Shown here piece by piece: positions 34,661-46,983 of a DNA stretch of 64,000 nucleotides (position 1 is its first letter; every line of letters begins with the position of its first letter). A program made the translations under genes and the position numbers. The notes beneath the pieces were generated by a model that saw only the letters and a list, made by a program, of their open reading frames with translations, was not told the origin of the DNA and did not search any database. The DNA is from Haemonchus contortus (lineage: Eukaryota > Nematoda > Chromadorea > Rhabditida > Trichostrongylidae): positions 27,686,542 through 27,750,541 of the forward strand of contig LS997567.1 of the NCBI GenBank assembly GCA_000469685.2, written 5' to 3'.

Positions 34661-34959
34661 GTCAATCCCCAGTATCCATCAACAAGAAGAGAGAACCGTA
34701 AGTGACTCTGTTGGAAATGCTCAATGAAGAACAACAGCATAGTTATCAGGGAAGCAAGTTTACCAGCGCCAGAAACGAGCAAAGAAACAATGAGTCAGCA
34801 AGACATTCCCGCAACGGAGGATCGCAACAGCGCAAGAGTAACAATAACAACATGCACATAGAACGCAACAATGAATGGGATTGCGCCAGGGATCGCTGAG
34901 ATCACTGCAGAGTGTAATGATATGGGTGAAGGCGATGCCGATAAAGAACTGACAGAGAA

Positions 34960-35280
34960 CCATACCAATATAGAAGCGAATGCGGCGAATCCGAAGAAGG
35001 AGCAAATGGCTCTAATGCCTGCTGAAGGGTGTATATGGAATCACGATACGCGAAAATTCGAGAAAGCTGTATTTTTCTTCAGCACTGGCGCCAAAAAAAC
35101 GGTAATTCAGGTAGACCTAGCGAAAAAACTGAACCTCCCACAGATCAAAGCAGAGAAATGCATCATGTCCGGAATATGAGGCCAGACTGAAACATTTCAG
35201 AGCAACATCGTGCACTTGAGAATTGGCACAGCGTTTGGCAGAGATCTAGAAATACTCGTTCAGACCAAGCCTATACTCAC
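34960..35280 (+). pseudogene. BEL/Pao aspartic protease-like remnant
   Basis: The block FFSTGAKKTVIQVDLAKKL at about 35,070-35,130 corresponds to the DSGA(Q/S)-(S/T)-(F/V)I active-site region of BEL/Pao proteases (DUF1758). The catalytic Asp is replaced in this reading. A stop follows at 35,177. Confidence 0.7.
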
Positions 35281-35282
35281 GA

Positions 35283-36623
35283 ATGAGTTCCCTGCAGTGG
35301 AACTGTGTTCCCCTCGATCGAGATCTCCTTGAGGAAAGGAACCTTCTGGTGTGTAACCCAAACATAAGAGGCGAACACCATGTGCTACATATTCTCGTAG
35401 GTTTGGACCACTACCATAGTTTTGTTCTGGACAGCAGAGCGACACACAGGACTCCTGGGTTGCGAATAGCCAATACCATTGTTGGTCCTACCGTATACGG
35501 ACGAGGACTGACCGATGTGGGTGGTGATAGCACAACAACCCCGATTGTCTCTCACAATATGTCGGTTGTTGAAGAAACAGAGCGAGAAATGCTGAGTAAA
35601 TTTTTCGAGCTAGAAGGCTTAGGAATCTCTCCTGAGGAATACATCGGGAATGAAACCTCTCTTAGCTACTTTAAAAATTATTCGAAGCAAGTATCATTCG
35701 GAAATGGATTCATCACTGCACCCTTCCCACTCAGAAGCACTGTTCAAGATCTAGCCGACAATTACGGCACAACATTTAAACGGTTGATGAGTTACAGCTA
35801 CACCTGCAGAAAAATTCCTCGCAAAAGGACTGGTATTGTAGAGAACTTGAACAGTACGAGGCCGACGACGTCCTTGAACGAGTGCAGGGTAGCGCTCCCA
35901 ATGCTGTTGGGGTGTTTTACATGCCTCACTCGGGAGTATGGAGACCGCAGAAACCAAGACCGCTGCGGAGTGTTTTTGACGCTTCATCCAAGCGCAAAGG
36001 ACAGTTATCTCTGAACGATGTAGCACATAAAGGGAAGACACTCATGAACAAAACCCATGACATTCGGATGGCAGGTAGAACATGCAAGATCATCATATTG
36101 TGTGACACAGAAGCGGCCTTCACACGAATAAGGCTGCGAGAGGGTCACAGAGGCCTCTGTCGACTTCTTTGGCCAAAAAATAGTTATAAAGCACCAACCC
36201 AGGACAATATAACAGTGTATCGTTTCAAAAGAATTCCCCTCGGAGCGAAACCATCGCCTAGCATTCTCAATATGTGCCTCTTATCAACCAACCTGCAGAC
36301 CGAAAAAAACGACAAAACCTAAAAAACCTTTAAAAACCTAAAAAAACGTGATGCAGCCAAAAAATAACGCACTAGCTAAGGAAATCGGCGAGAATCTATA
36401 TGTGGATAACATACTCCTTTCGGCAGAAAGCCCTTCAAAAGGTATGCAAAAGTACGCAGAAAGTAAGTCACTGCTTGCAGAGATAGGAATGAACCTAAGA
36501 GAGTATATCTCCAACTCGGATGATGTCAACAGTGGAATTCCCCAACGCGACAGAGCTCCTGGCGGTACCATCAAAGTGCTCGGAGTGACGTATCACACCA
36601 CCTCTGATGAGTTCCGTCTGTAA
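35283..36623 (+). pseudogene. BEL/Pao reverse transcriptase remnant
   Basis: Upstream linker blocks (LVGLDHYHSFVL, GLRIANTIVGPTVYGRG, EREMLSKFFELEGLGI) precede RT motifs KPRPLRSVFDASSKRKG and SLNDV, then CDTEAAFTRIRL and YRFKRIPLGAKPSPSILN. In the third frame ENLYVDNILLSA gives the catalytic YVDN at 36,399-36,410, where YVDD is usual. Frame changes lie near 35,800 and 36,320, the latter inside an AAAAACCTAAAAAACC-type repeat. Confidence 0.9.
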
Positions 36624-36698
36624 CTCAAGTTCCCGCAATAAGCAAGTCTAACGAAACGAGATATCGTAAGCCAATTAAACTCCATTTACGATCCAGTA

Positions 36699-37876
36699 GT
36701 GATGGCCGGGCCACTAACAATCCGCCTCGAGCATCTCATGCGGGAAATTTATGATACCGAAATCGAATGGAATGTGCCGAACGACCTTGCTGAAATATGG
36801 ATCAAAACGTGCAAGGTACTGGATAACGTTTCCCTTTCACTCCCTGACTTCTCAATGGACGAGGACCCAGGACCATTAACCTTATTGATTTTCGCAGATG
36901 CCAGTTCACAGGCACCAGCAGCTCGCGCCTACTTTGGGAATGAACATACCCTAAAGGAGACTCAGATGATAAGCGGAAAGACAAGAATAACGCCAAAGAA
37001 GGCACGACAAACTATACCAAGAGTTGAAATGCTAGCGATAGTCATAGCGATGCGCCTTGGCAAAACTATTGCTACGGCTAGTAGAAATCCGTCAAAGGAC
37101 GTCAATGTTCTGAAAGACAGCGAGAAAGCTTTAGGCTTGGTGGCAGGCACGGATAATCTTCCAACATTCGAGTAAATCCGAGATATCGCATAATGAAGGT
37201 GAAGAAGTTGATCGAATCAGTGAAAACTTGATGAAATTCTAGCGTGATCCCACCGACCGAAACCCAGCTGACGGATGGTGGTACACGCAATGCTGATGCG
37301 GATCAGATTCATAAACTACCGTGCCTGATCGTTCCTCAGTGGCTGGGCCAAGACCGGAACTCGCGTCACTTGGCGTTGAAATCCATTTCCAAGGTCGAAT
37401 TTGCTGACTCGGACGGGGGTTCACTTGCAGATGTAAGACGCCAATATGTCGCACAGCCACCAGGTACGGAGTCGGAGTACGGTCTAATCCATCTGTCCTG
37501 GTTTTCGCGTCAAGATAAGGCTATACGGACAATAGCTAGAGTATGCAAGATCATTTGCTTATGGGTGGATAAAGTCAACAGAAGTAAGAATGAAAGCACA
37601 AAGAGCCAAGTGAGACTTCTGCTCTATCGTTCAATGTCACCAGCGGAGAGTACACAAAGAGCGGTCACTTGCTGTTTGCAGACGTCCACAAGCTTGTCTC
37701 TTTTAAGGACATTCGAACAACATTTCCCTAAAAGAGAGTTATTCGTGATGAAGAAGGTATTATACGGATGCAGTCACGTTTGCAGAACTCGATCCTTCCC
37801 TGTGACACGGAGAAATCCAATATACGTTGACAAGGGCTCCCGAAATGGTACTACTTATTTTGAGCGACATTCATAA
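36699..37876 (+). pseudogene. BEL/Pao RNase H region remnant
   Basis: After the RT, a frame to 37,173 contains IFADASSQAPAARAYF and IPRVEMLAIVIAMRLGKTI, the Pao-type RNase H core (first Asp and the Glu-containing helix). Coding-like sequence with several frame changes continues to about 37,876. Confidence 0.8.
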
Positions 37877-37890
37877 CAAGAACGCGCACT

Positions 37891-38816
37891 GTGGAGAGAT
37901 TACCCCCTAAGTATGGCACGATCACTTTTCTGGATACCTCGCCCTTCAAGAGCCTTCAGGAAATTCGTAAGGAGTTGAGTAATATGCGGAAAGTGGCAGG
38001 GACTACGCTTCCGTGCCCCTGTGATGCCTCAATTCCTCACGATAGGTCAATTCTCACAACGCCCCTTGAGAAGTTAGGATGCGATTTTATGGGTCCGATC
38101 CAGATGAAAGACAACAGGAAAGGTTACCTCCATCTCTACACATGTCTCATGATCAGTGCCATTCACCTCGAGGTGGTCGAGGACATGCCAGCAGGAGCTT
38201 TCCTGAACCGCTTCAAAGAGTTCGTGGCAAGACGCGGGGTTTCAAAACTGGTTTGCACGGATTGTGGACTGAACATCAACTAGGACAGCGAGTACTAGAA
38301 ACTCTGATCACACCTAATTCGGACGATGAAAGTCTGAGCGAAAACTGCATGATGACTTACTGCGCTGAGCGAAGAGTACGATGGATATTCAATCCACCTG
38401 GAGCTCTATAGATGGGTGGCGCACGGGAGCGCTAGTTGGCACCGTAAAACGCGTCTTTAATAAAGCTGCAGGTAGGAAAAGCTAGAGTAATCCGAATATC
38501 TGACAGCTGTTAAAGAGATGGAGGCAGTAGTTAACACACGACCTCTCGTCGCTTGCTCCCCCAATGTGGGGGATATACCCCTGAAAACAGTTGATTTTAT
38601 TTACAAATCTCTCAAGTGGGGCTAGCACCTCTTGATCTTGATGAGCTCCAGGATCCAACGTTTGAGCCACAGCTGATACAAACGGTAACGCAAGTAAAGA
38701 AAGCACTTGAAAACAGCGAAAGAACAGCAGAAAAGTTTTGGGAGAGGTTGCACTCTGAATACCTTATGGCGTTGCTAGAAATGCAAGTAGTACATCGAAA
38801 TCAAGCCAGACATTAA
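37891..38816 (+). pseudogene. BEL/Pao integrase remnant
   Basis: The core reads LGCDFMGPI (first catalytic Asp), a TCLMISAIHLEVVEDM strand characteristic of BEL/Pao integrases, and RRGVSKLVCTDCGLN with the second Asp, ending in a stop at 38,281. Further out-of-frame sequence near 38,405-38,470 resembles the Glu-containing helix (ERLVGTVKR). A last frame ends at 38,816. Confidence 0.85.
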
Positions 38817-39179
38817 ACGTCAAGGAAACCACATGTGAACGAAATCGTACTCGTCGAACAAAATAATTCACCCCGCGGTAGCTGGTGCTACGGGAAATAA
38901 TCTAAGTGGTCAAAAGCGCTGACAACATTATACAATCGGTCAAAATTCTGATGCCAAACAAGCACATATTGCTTAGACCCCATAACAAAATATATACACT
39001 AAAAATTTCATCGCCAATGTGTGATATAGCCACAGACGTCCCGACTTAAAGTAGAGAGCAAAATACGGCTCCAGATCTTCCGTGCACAAAGCTACAAAGA
39101 AGAGCGAAGCTTAAAGCCATTCAAGCGATCAAGGAATCGTCGGTAACGAGTACCACAAAATTGTTAGGAAACGCCAGCG

Positions 39180-41360
39180 TAATGGTATTAACAGCAATGA
39201 CAGCGATACTGGTCTCATAGCTCTCATAGGCAGTATACTCACCGAGAATTCTGTGCAGGAAAAAATCTCTTGTGGGTGACTCCGCCACGAAGCGATTTTA
39301 CGCTTTGCATACTTAAATTATGCACATTCTTCCCACCATCAAACGAGGAGCTGGGGTTTGAAATCCTACCCACACGCAGGAGTAGCAGCATAAATGCCTC
39401 CATGATTTACGTGGAACAGGTCACCCCAAAAACCTTTACAGTCATTTGCGCGCTTCCGCAAGTGTATGGTGTGTCTAAAACTCTGTTACCGAAAAATCTT
39501 TCAGGGGATCCTCATTGTTGGCCGTTGGGCGCCCTCATATCCACTGCTTTTCTAGCGTATAGTATTATTTCTATGAGCATGCTGTTAGCCTGTATTATAC
39601 GAAGCAGAAGAAATGAGAGTAAGCAGAGAAACACTGAGAGAAACACGCGACAATGGAATCACGAGCACTGGTTCGCCACCCGCCGTGGCGAAAGCTCACG
39701 AGTGCACGCACATGCACGCTGGAGGGAGCGGCTGCAATGATACCAGCATCGCGCTGAAAACATTCACCCAATGACGTTCAGGCGCGCGTTGATAAATGCA
39801 GCTGTCATCATATCCGCAATGACGTGTCACAATGCAGGTGCATGTCACGGTCACACGGGACATCACGCTGTAATGATATGTACGTCACAGCCCAATTGCT
39901 TCTTTCATTTCAGTAGGTAGTCTTTTTTCATGACAACACAAGCACTATTTGCATTGAAGTTTTACAGGCCAACAACTCGTTATGTATCATCCGTATAGAA
40001 AGGCTCCTGACAGAGTTGAGCTGCTTCATGCGCATCGTGTTCTTCATGAGGGATACGAAAATTGAAGTCTTGAGCGCTACACGACGTGCACAAATGGGAT
40101 CGTGTAGAAACGATATATGCTCCAAAATAAGCTATGACAGTGAGATTGGTGAGTTTGCGAACGCTCCCAAGTACAAGATTATTCCGGGTGTGAAGGTATG
40201 TGGCGGCTATTCGTTGCCTTTCCCTTCATGCTCATTCTACAGAATTGCCCACATTCCAGTAAGCACGGTTGTGTACGAAGTATTAAACTGTATGGAATAG
40301 AGCCCACTCATAAGGTTACGCGTAAATATTTCATTGAACCACCATCAAGAACAGCAGTCGACATTGAATTCGAGGCCTCACGTCAGTCAAAAAAACAAGA
40401 CATATCATTCATTTGCGATTGCGAATGAAGAAACGTGACTTACATCTGAGCAAATTGAAATGCCAACTGAAAGCTCAACCTACGGAAAAGCCGCTGAAAA
40501 CTTCCATCCTTGCAGGAACCACGTCATATGTGACTGCTATCCTGGAGTAAGCCCAGATGCAACTGTCCGCAAGATTCTTTCGCTAAATTTATAGCAAAAG
40601 AGTCAACAAACTTCCTGCCTCTTCGCCCTTTGTGAAACACCATCAGACAAGGAAGTGTAATAGCTATTACTAGACGAGAGGAGCTGACTGTCTCTATAGA
40701 AGCGAATTTCAACAGGAGCAGCGTCGAATATGTCACTTCGCAGAGCTGTATCATCCTTCTTCACAATCTCACCGGTTGCTATAGTTGCCTAAAAGACGCT
40801 TCGCTCGGGACCTCTTCTTACACAGCCAAGTCAGCATGGATTGTACTTGAGTGCGACGACCATGTGTTTTCAGTTGTATGCGGTTCCACTAAAAAGTGTT
40901 CGATAATATCACTCGACTTCAAAAGTGCTACAATCAAGCAAGAGTGCAAGGCAAATCGCGCAGATCACATAATGAGATCAAGCCAGCCTGAGGAATCTTG
41001 GAATACGTGCCACATAACAACGTGGATGAGATTTAAGTTCACACCTTAGAACATGGGCCAATCTGTCGTCTTCTTGAATGGCATTTCCCAGACCTGCGTC
41101 CTTTGGTGCTAACCGTGCATAACCTCTAAAAAACAGCTGTCTCACTAGCTAGCATTGCTACTTACTTCACGGCTGCCACCTACTTTATGGGTCCCATAGT
41201 TATTCTGACTGTCCTTAACCTTGTCGGTCAGTTATTCACCATCGTTTTGGAGTTCGCGATCTTCATGAGCCTGATAGCTTGCAAAATCGTAACCAGGTGC
41301 TTCGCTATGAAACGCTCTACAATCGAGCACTGAACGGCAACGATGAGATAGACAATGGAA
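39180..41360 (+). pseudogene. Phlebovirus-like Gn/Gc envelope region, broken
   Basis: A first part ends with a hydrophobic segment at about 39,520-39,605 followed by RSRR, like the membrane anchor of a Gn-type glycoprotein. A second part has a Cys-rich region at 40,190-40,300, a GCYSC motif near 40,773-40,787 and more spaced cysteines, as in the phlebovirus G2 fusion-protein family. It ends with a long hydrophobic stretch at 41,143-41,310. Nematode BEL/Pao elements of the Cer7 and Tas groups are known to carry such genes, and position after integrase fits. At least four frame changes and stops interrupt it. Confidence 0.65.
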
Positions 41361-42524
41361 ATTTAATAGTTTCTGATCTAGTCCTTTTGTAGTCTCATAC
41401 AGTATTGACGTAGAATGTTGCAAAGATGAACACATCTAGATATCACTTTTGGATAACCCTTTTCCTTGCAGATGCAGAAAAGCAAGCTGAGCTTGGCAAT
41501 AACTCCTCCTTAATGGACGAATTGGACGTCGCGGTGCACATTGAACCTCTCGCCGAGGCCGTTAGGGACCTGAAAGAGCAACCAAACGTTGTCGCTATTG
41601 GCCTAAACTCCAAGATCGATGCCCTCGCTCATGCTTTCAAGCCAACATGAACTGGAACGCAGCCAAAATCGAACTACCTCTTTTGTCCAATGGAGAATAA
41701 CAAAGACTGCCATTCCACGGGCAGATGTTGCCGTTACCCCGATGCCGTATCGCAAGCAGTCCAAACAAGCCATCTTGAATTCTGTAATCGCTGTCTACAG
41801 CCTCGTCATCGAAAGGGCTGTGGGATACTCTGCAGATAACATAATGTCCTGCTCTGCCCAAGCAAACTGTCACAATCCACGGCTTTGCTTAAAAGAAAGA
41901 AGTTCTAAATTCACTTAGCCCTGGAGAATGCACTGGTGAGTTTGCACCAGCGCATTTTCTGCACTCTTATCATCGTCGTCGACCAGCATTCCTCTTCGCC
42001 CAACCTTCCGCTGACTCGTCAGCGCTCCTCTAGTCGTCATCAACCGTGCGGTCGACTAGCATTCCCATTCACATCGCCCTCTCTGACATCGTCATTACTA
42101 TGGTATTCACTGCGGCTTTCGCCCGGTTCGATCGCCTACCTTTCGAGCATCATCGTATTCATTCGGTACTGAATCTGTGTCATCTCCTGAAGCCGCGGGT
42201 CACAGCTCAAATTCTATCAAACTTTTGTCGAGGCGAGGATGGGCGGCAGTCGATGCTAGCGTACGTTTACCTTCCGATGGGGTAGTTCTTGTCGACGGCA
42301 GTGGCTCAGTTCACAGGTACAGACGGTGTAGGGCAGTTCAGATAATCGTGTTTCAACATTTTGTCAATTCTCTGTCTTAACAATGACGTGTCGATTCTGA
42401 TTATTTTCACTATATACTATTTACCTGATATCACGGCAGATTGAATGATATCCCGATGATTGTGTGATTGTAATTCATTCTCTTCACTATGTTTCACGTA
42501 GTTGACTACTGCCCTTCGCCGGAG
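41361..42524 (+). other. Unassigned 3' region of the BEL/Pao element
   Basis: Short open stretches (41,426-41,650; 41,936-42,172; 42,177-42,380) in several frames. They could be the envelope C-terminal tail or an accessory reading frame; I recognise no domain. Confidence 0.3.
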
Positions 42525-42715
42525 TGTCGAGGTATACCACGACGTTCATCCATTTGCATTGCAGATCGCATTCTTTGTACATATTTCTGCATATAATCGG
42601 TTAGGGTTGCCAGCAACTCATTGTAATGTTTCTTACGCATGAAGACTATATAAGAGTGCCTGCGTAACGATATGTGAACTTTGAGGATAAAGGATACTAG
42701 CGGTCGGCTGTGTCT
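42525..42715 (+). repeat. 3' LTR of the BEL/Pao element
   Basis: Begins TGTCGAGG, shares long blocks with the 5' LTR and ends GTGTCT. It has a ~10-bp insertion (ACGCATGAAGAC) relative to the 5' LTR. Confidence 0.85.
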
Positions 42716-43550
42716 GAAAGCTCACCGTGAAGACAGAGATCATGAGCGTCACAAAGCGCATACTCGAAACAAAAAGAATGAAACTCAAACAAAAGAACAA
42801 CAACAAAGAAAGTGACAACAAGTTTCAAATGCGACCTTAAGTGCTCAACTCCTCTACTGGATTCGCTCGCAGCTTCTCTGTCCTAATATATCTTTACCAG
42901 TGAGCTACGCACGCTCATGCGTGCACCACATTTCCACAACCGCTCATCTACGATCTTACGCGAGAAGAGCGGTAAAACATTTTCATGTTCTGTATAAATG
43001 ACACTGCTTCACCAAAAATCCCCCCTAAGTTTCATTTCTGGAAATTGCGCATTAGAGTTAAGCACCCAAAAGCAGAATATCCTTTCAAGAGCGTAGCTGA
43101 CATCACATCTACAAAGAAAATGCCGTTCTAGTGTGATTATAGGAAATTGCGATCGGGGCGGAGGTGCAGAAAAGCACTGACTTGCACATCGGCCGGTCAC
43201 CGTAAGTCATTCATTGCATAGGACACATACGCATACAATAAGCCACTACGATTCTGAATGGAAGTCGAATGCGCGGGATCCGTCTGACGGGATTGATTAA
43301 CCCCCAAAACAATATTCAATCGCGCATTAGAGAAGTAATTAAAAACAGTCAGCAGAGAGTCCGATGATGCTTGATACCAACAGATGCCAATGTAAAACGT
43401 ATCCTACCTTACGTTCTCCATTCTCTAGAAAATTGGTTAGCGTGTTATCTACTTCCCCACCGCGCTCACGTGATCTCCACGTTGTTGATCGTGCCTACGT
43501 GACTTTTGGGAAGACACAAACGGGCACACAAACGGACACCCAGAGTTGGC

Positions 43551-43587
<37 letters not shown>

Positions 43588-45329
43588 AGAGAGAGAGAGA
43601 AGGAGAGAGAGAGAGAGGATACTCAAAAATTTGTACTAGCTGAGATTGCATTTCAAAGCTGCATTTCAAATCTGAAAGATAGGGAAATGCATACAGATCA
43701 TTACAGCATGGCGCATTGTATCTTTTAATATTACAATTCAGTGCAACCTGGTAATACAAGTTTCAGACAGGAGATGATTGCACATAGTAACTTTTCAGAG
43801 ATAGTCGATATAATCGAGATCGGCAGCTTTTGATGCTTTCCTGATTGCTTCCAACTTCAAGTTCCGTTGAAGCAAAGCCCGTAAACTTGGAAAGAGTACG
43901 AAATCCATACAAGACTAGATTCTACGCAAGAAACGTCATACGCTGATTTCTTCCACATTGATTAAAAGCGTTCAGGCCAAATCTTCATAAAGCGATGGTT
44001 AAAGGTGAATTCATCCATTGTTAAACACAAAATAGTAGCAATAATGCAGCTGCTCATTTGGTAACACTAATCAATGAAGTGCTGTCCGAATGCTGTACGG
44101 CTATAAAAATTATTCTGTCTTTTCAAATGCATATAACTATTACACACTGACTATGATGAGTTCCTCTCCATATCCATTTCTGACTGCAGAGTATATCCTA
44201 TCCGTAATCTTTCAGATAATAGCTTTTTGTCGCACGCAGTACATGTGTTGGCGTTTCCGAGTGTCTTTTTTCAAATGAAAGAGACCTTGCTATTGGTGTG
44301 ATTATGGAGAGAAGTACGGTCTAATTGTTTGTGTCATTGAGTCTGAATACTTGCTGTTTCTACAAAGTGTTGCTACGATCTCGGTTGCACAGCTCAAGAA
44401 GTTGATCTTACAACTGGGAGAAAACATGCCGAGATTCATAGACAGTCGCACTTGGACACTACTTCGACCAGCTCAATGTAGTCGATTCTTCATGGAGGTC
44501 CTGTCTATTAGGCAGAAAATCGCACTAGATAGACAGGCCATTACTTTCTCCACCGTTGCTCGCGAAGCAGAATAGAGCTTCATATGACGGAGCAACCTGT
44601 TCGAAAATGTGGCAAGCCAAATTAGAGCCATCGTCTGCATGCAATCGTATATCCAATTTTGCCCACAGCTATAAGAAGTAAAAAGGATCACGTGCATTCT
44701 TTGTTGATGAAGTGTGGTTCAGAAGAGTTGTGCCGTGAAGCTGCCGAGCCAAATCAAAAGTCATTTTTAATAGTATTCGTCCTAGGATTAAAGCAAATTG
44801 CGCGGGAAGTTCGACGGGTTGGCGGTTGAGCAGCGAATTCGCGGATCACGCATACAAGTTGCATGTGAAACTTTCAAGAGTAGCCCTACAGCTAGTGTAT
44901 GTGGAGATAATGATGGTAGCTCGGGGAGCCACGGTGCCTGGCAATATCTGTTTTTCAAACGATGCGCTATCTGCTCTCGATTTGTGACGCAGCTTTTCCC
45001 CTAGCCATTCTCCTAGCTATACCATATCACGCAAAATCGTGGGTAATCTGTTATAACTGCACATCGCCTAAGGTAGGGCAAAAGTCGGCAGACAACTCGG
45101 GGGTTGCAATAATGTGAGCAGCTCTGGCATACCGCCTACACCCTTCCCTCTATGTACCTCGGATCTTGAGAGCCTGATCAAAAGGTAGATTCTAACTTCC
45201 GAATCTTATCGGACTCGTTGTTAGCGATACTGCCTTCTAATATCGTAAAACCAACGAGGAACCTGACCTTTGCTCGAAGAAGGGGTTCAAGGGGGGTTAC
45301 ACAGCTTTTAAACGCTAGGATATAAAGAT
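42716..45329. other. No intact gene; microsatellite and a repeated block
   Basis: It contains (TA)n at 43,554-43,583 followed by (GA)n to 43,617. The block 43,171-43,310 recurs at 52,684-52,820. A frame at 44,351-44,575 is unrecognised. Its start, GTTGCTACGATCTCGGTTGC, resembles 48,616-48,642, so both may flank or belong to a Penelope-related repeat. Confidence 0.5.
43171..43310. repeat. Dispersed repeat, copy 1 of 2
   Basis: Shares AAAAGCACTGACTTG, GTCATT.CAT.AGG.CACATAC, TGGAAGTCGA and GATTGATTAAC with 52,684-52,820 in the same orientation. Identity unknown. Confidence 0.7.
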
Positions 45330-45339
45330 CAGCGTGAGC

Positions 45340-46260
45340 GACAAAGGAGGAGTTTGTAGTATAGCCTATAGGACAGGACTGCTTGCCAACACCTGAGGAA
45401 TTCACAAGGCAGTTATGCCGCTTGTATACGAAGTATGCGCTTAACCGAAAACTTGATTTGACCGGTTCTGTACGCGCTCATAAGAAACGTACAAACTCCT
45501 ACCGGGAGTTGCAACCATGGACGACCCCTGGTGTTACAAGGCTAGACCTATTGTAAGTGATGTCGGTTGCCCAACGGGTGGAATTTTGTGGTTCCTGAAT
45601 TTAGTACTTGCACAGCGTTTCAAGTATCTCCCAGTCCACCTTCCCAACACCAACGCTCTGCTAATGAAACTTCATGACTCCACGTTGGAGGGAAAAAGCG
45701 TGATGGAGTCTTTTGGCATCGCCTCGCTATACACCCTAATGTGCCGAATGACTGTACTATACAAGCAATGTGTGAAATTTTCAACGAACATCAAAACTCT
45801 GTTATTCTATACATATATCCTGATAATATGTCAGGTCATGGCACTACTTGGAGTGTGCTTGTTGTGCAACATATTCGAACGGTCGGGCGAGTATTGCCAG
45901 CAGATTAGAGTACTAGCGATGGCGCGAAGGCTGGTCCCTGTACGGCAAAGGCATTCATGTAGAAAATTTAGCAACCTGTTTCAGAGCGTAGACCCTATTG
46001 TCTTGTCGGTATATAGATGACTGCTTTATTATGTGCTCCACGCAGATGGAAATGGACTTACACAGGAAAAACTGACAAGTTATCGGCATTTTTTTTCAAT
46101 AGTCAGGTTCGAGTAATTGCATGCACCTTCAGGGCGAAAAGGTATCGCGAGCCTACCAGTAGAACATACTATTCCACTCCGTTCCGCCCATGCATTAAAC
46201 ACCCAGAAAGCCATCATAAGGAATATGCTGCACACCGCTTCAAGAATTTTCTGAGGAGGT
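45340..46260 (+). pseudogene. Penelope-like reverse transcriptase
   Basis: SVSDKGG at 45,334-45,351 matches the conserved N-terminal DKGG motif. From 45,517 the frame has KARPIVSDVGCPTGGILWFLN and FKYLPVHLPNTNALL, the telomerase-like finger region of Penelope RTs, then a worn GIASLYTLM (usually D-x-x-SLYT). A frame change places RYIDDCFIM with the catalytic YIDD at 46,010-46,021. Several blocks after that are broken. The enzyme would copy element RNA at nicked DNA. Confidence 0.8.
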
Positions 46261-46559
46261 GAAGAAAAAATAGAGTCGGTACAACAAGCGCTACGCATAG
46301 CACAGGCAAACGGCTACGATACCTCGGTATTCACATTTCGACGTGGGCGAACGATGGTCGCACACAATCGTAAAGAGGAAGAAGGAACGAAAGTTTCACT
46401 TTAGTGCCTCGTGAAAATCAGACGAATTAAGTGCTGCCATACGATCATGCGTGAGAAAGGCAGGTCTTTGAGACATGGTTAGAGTTCTGGTTATCCCACG
46501 CTCAACCTCAAACAACGTCTGGTCCGACATCGCCTGTACGATCGCCAGGGCACAACACC

Positions 46560-46878
46560 TTCGTGTGTCATATGCGCATATGGTAAGGAAGGGGGCTGCA
46601 TGTCATCCGGTGTTGTATATTTAATATCGTGGCCTCAGTGTGATGGAGAAAAACTGGGAAAATCTTCCTCCATCAAAATAAGGGGAATGGACGGCATGCA
46701 AAAGTCGAGAAAAGCTTTTTCTGTGGCAGAGCATAGGGCACAATGTCATGGGAACATGAGGTTCGAGGTGACGGTCACGGTATTGGCTCATGAATCCGGT
46801 ATTGCGACGCGGCGAACCTCAGGGGCTTTTGGATCATCGCTGAGGCCCTTCAAATTAACCGAAGGAAAGAGGCTGTAG
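46560..46878 (+). pseudogene. GIY-YIG endonuclease domain of the Penelope-like element
   Basis: A CVIC...C zinc-like linker in another frame (about 46,563-46,602) leads to SGVVYLISW (GIY half), EKLGKS (worn YIG half), IKIRGMDG and AEHRAQCHG, in the order of the Penelope GIY-YIG domain. The frame from 46,600 to 46,878 is open. The catalytic Arg and His region is visible but YIG is altered. Confidence 0.75.
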
Positions 46879-46983
46879 CGGTTACCACAGACTGGCGCCC
46901 TCTGCAGCACTATGCGGCTTTTGACTACCGCCGTCGATGCCCTGGGAAGTCCCTCGGCGGAGCTAGGTCAAGGGGCCTATATA

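Larger units (their letters stand above)
33065..42715 (+). mobile_element. BEL/Pao retrotransposon with envelope region, old
   Basis: LTRs at 33,065-33,248 and 42,525-42,715 share TATACCACGACGTTCATCCA, TGCAGATCGCATTCTTTGT and GATAAAGGAT but are diverged (roughly four-fifths identical by eye). Flanks read GAAAA and GAAAG, a likely 5-bp target duplication with one change. The internal order gag, protease, RT, RNase H, integrase, envelope-like is that of nematode BEL/Pao elements of the Cer7/Tas type. Every gene is broken by frameshifts and stops. Confidence 0.9.
45330..46878 (+). mobile_element. Penelope-like retroelement, degenerate
   Basis: The unit has the EN+ Penelope order: an upstream DKGG block, RT, then a C-terminal GIY-YIG endonuclease. 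No long terminal repeats were recognised and several stops and frame changes are present. The 3' end is followed after about 100 bp by the maT transposon. Confidence 0.75.

Noticed and set aside
33065..42715. An active endogenous retrovirus
   Set aside because: Diverged LTRs and numerous stops and frame changes in every gene show an old, inactive copy.
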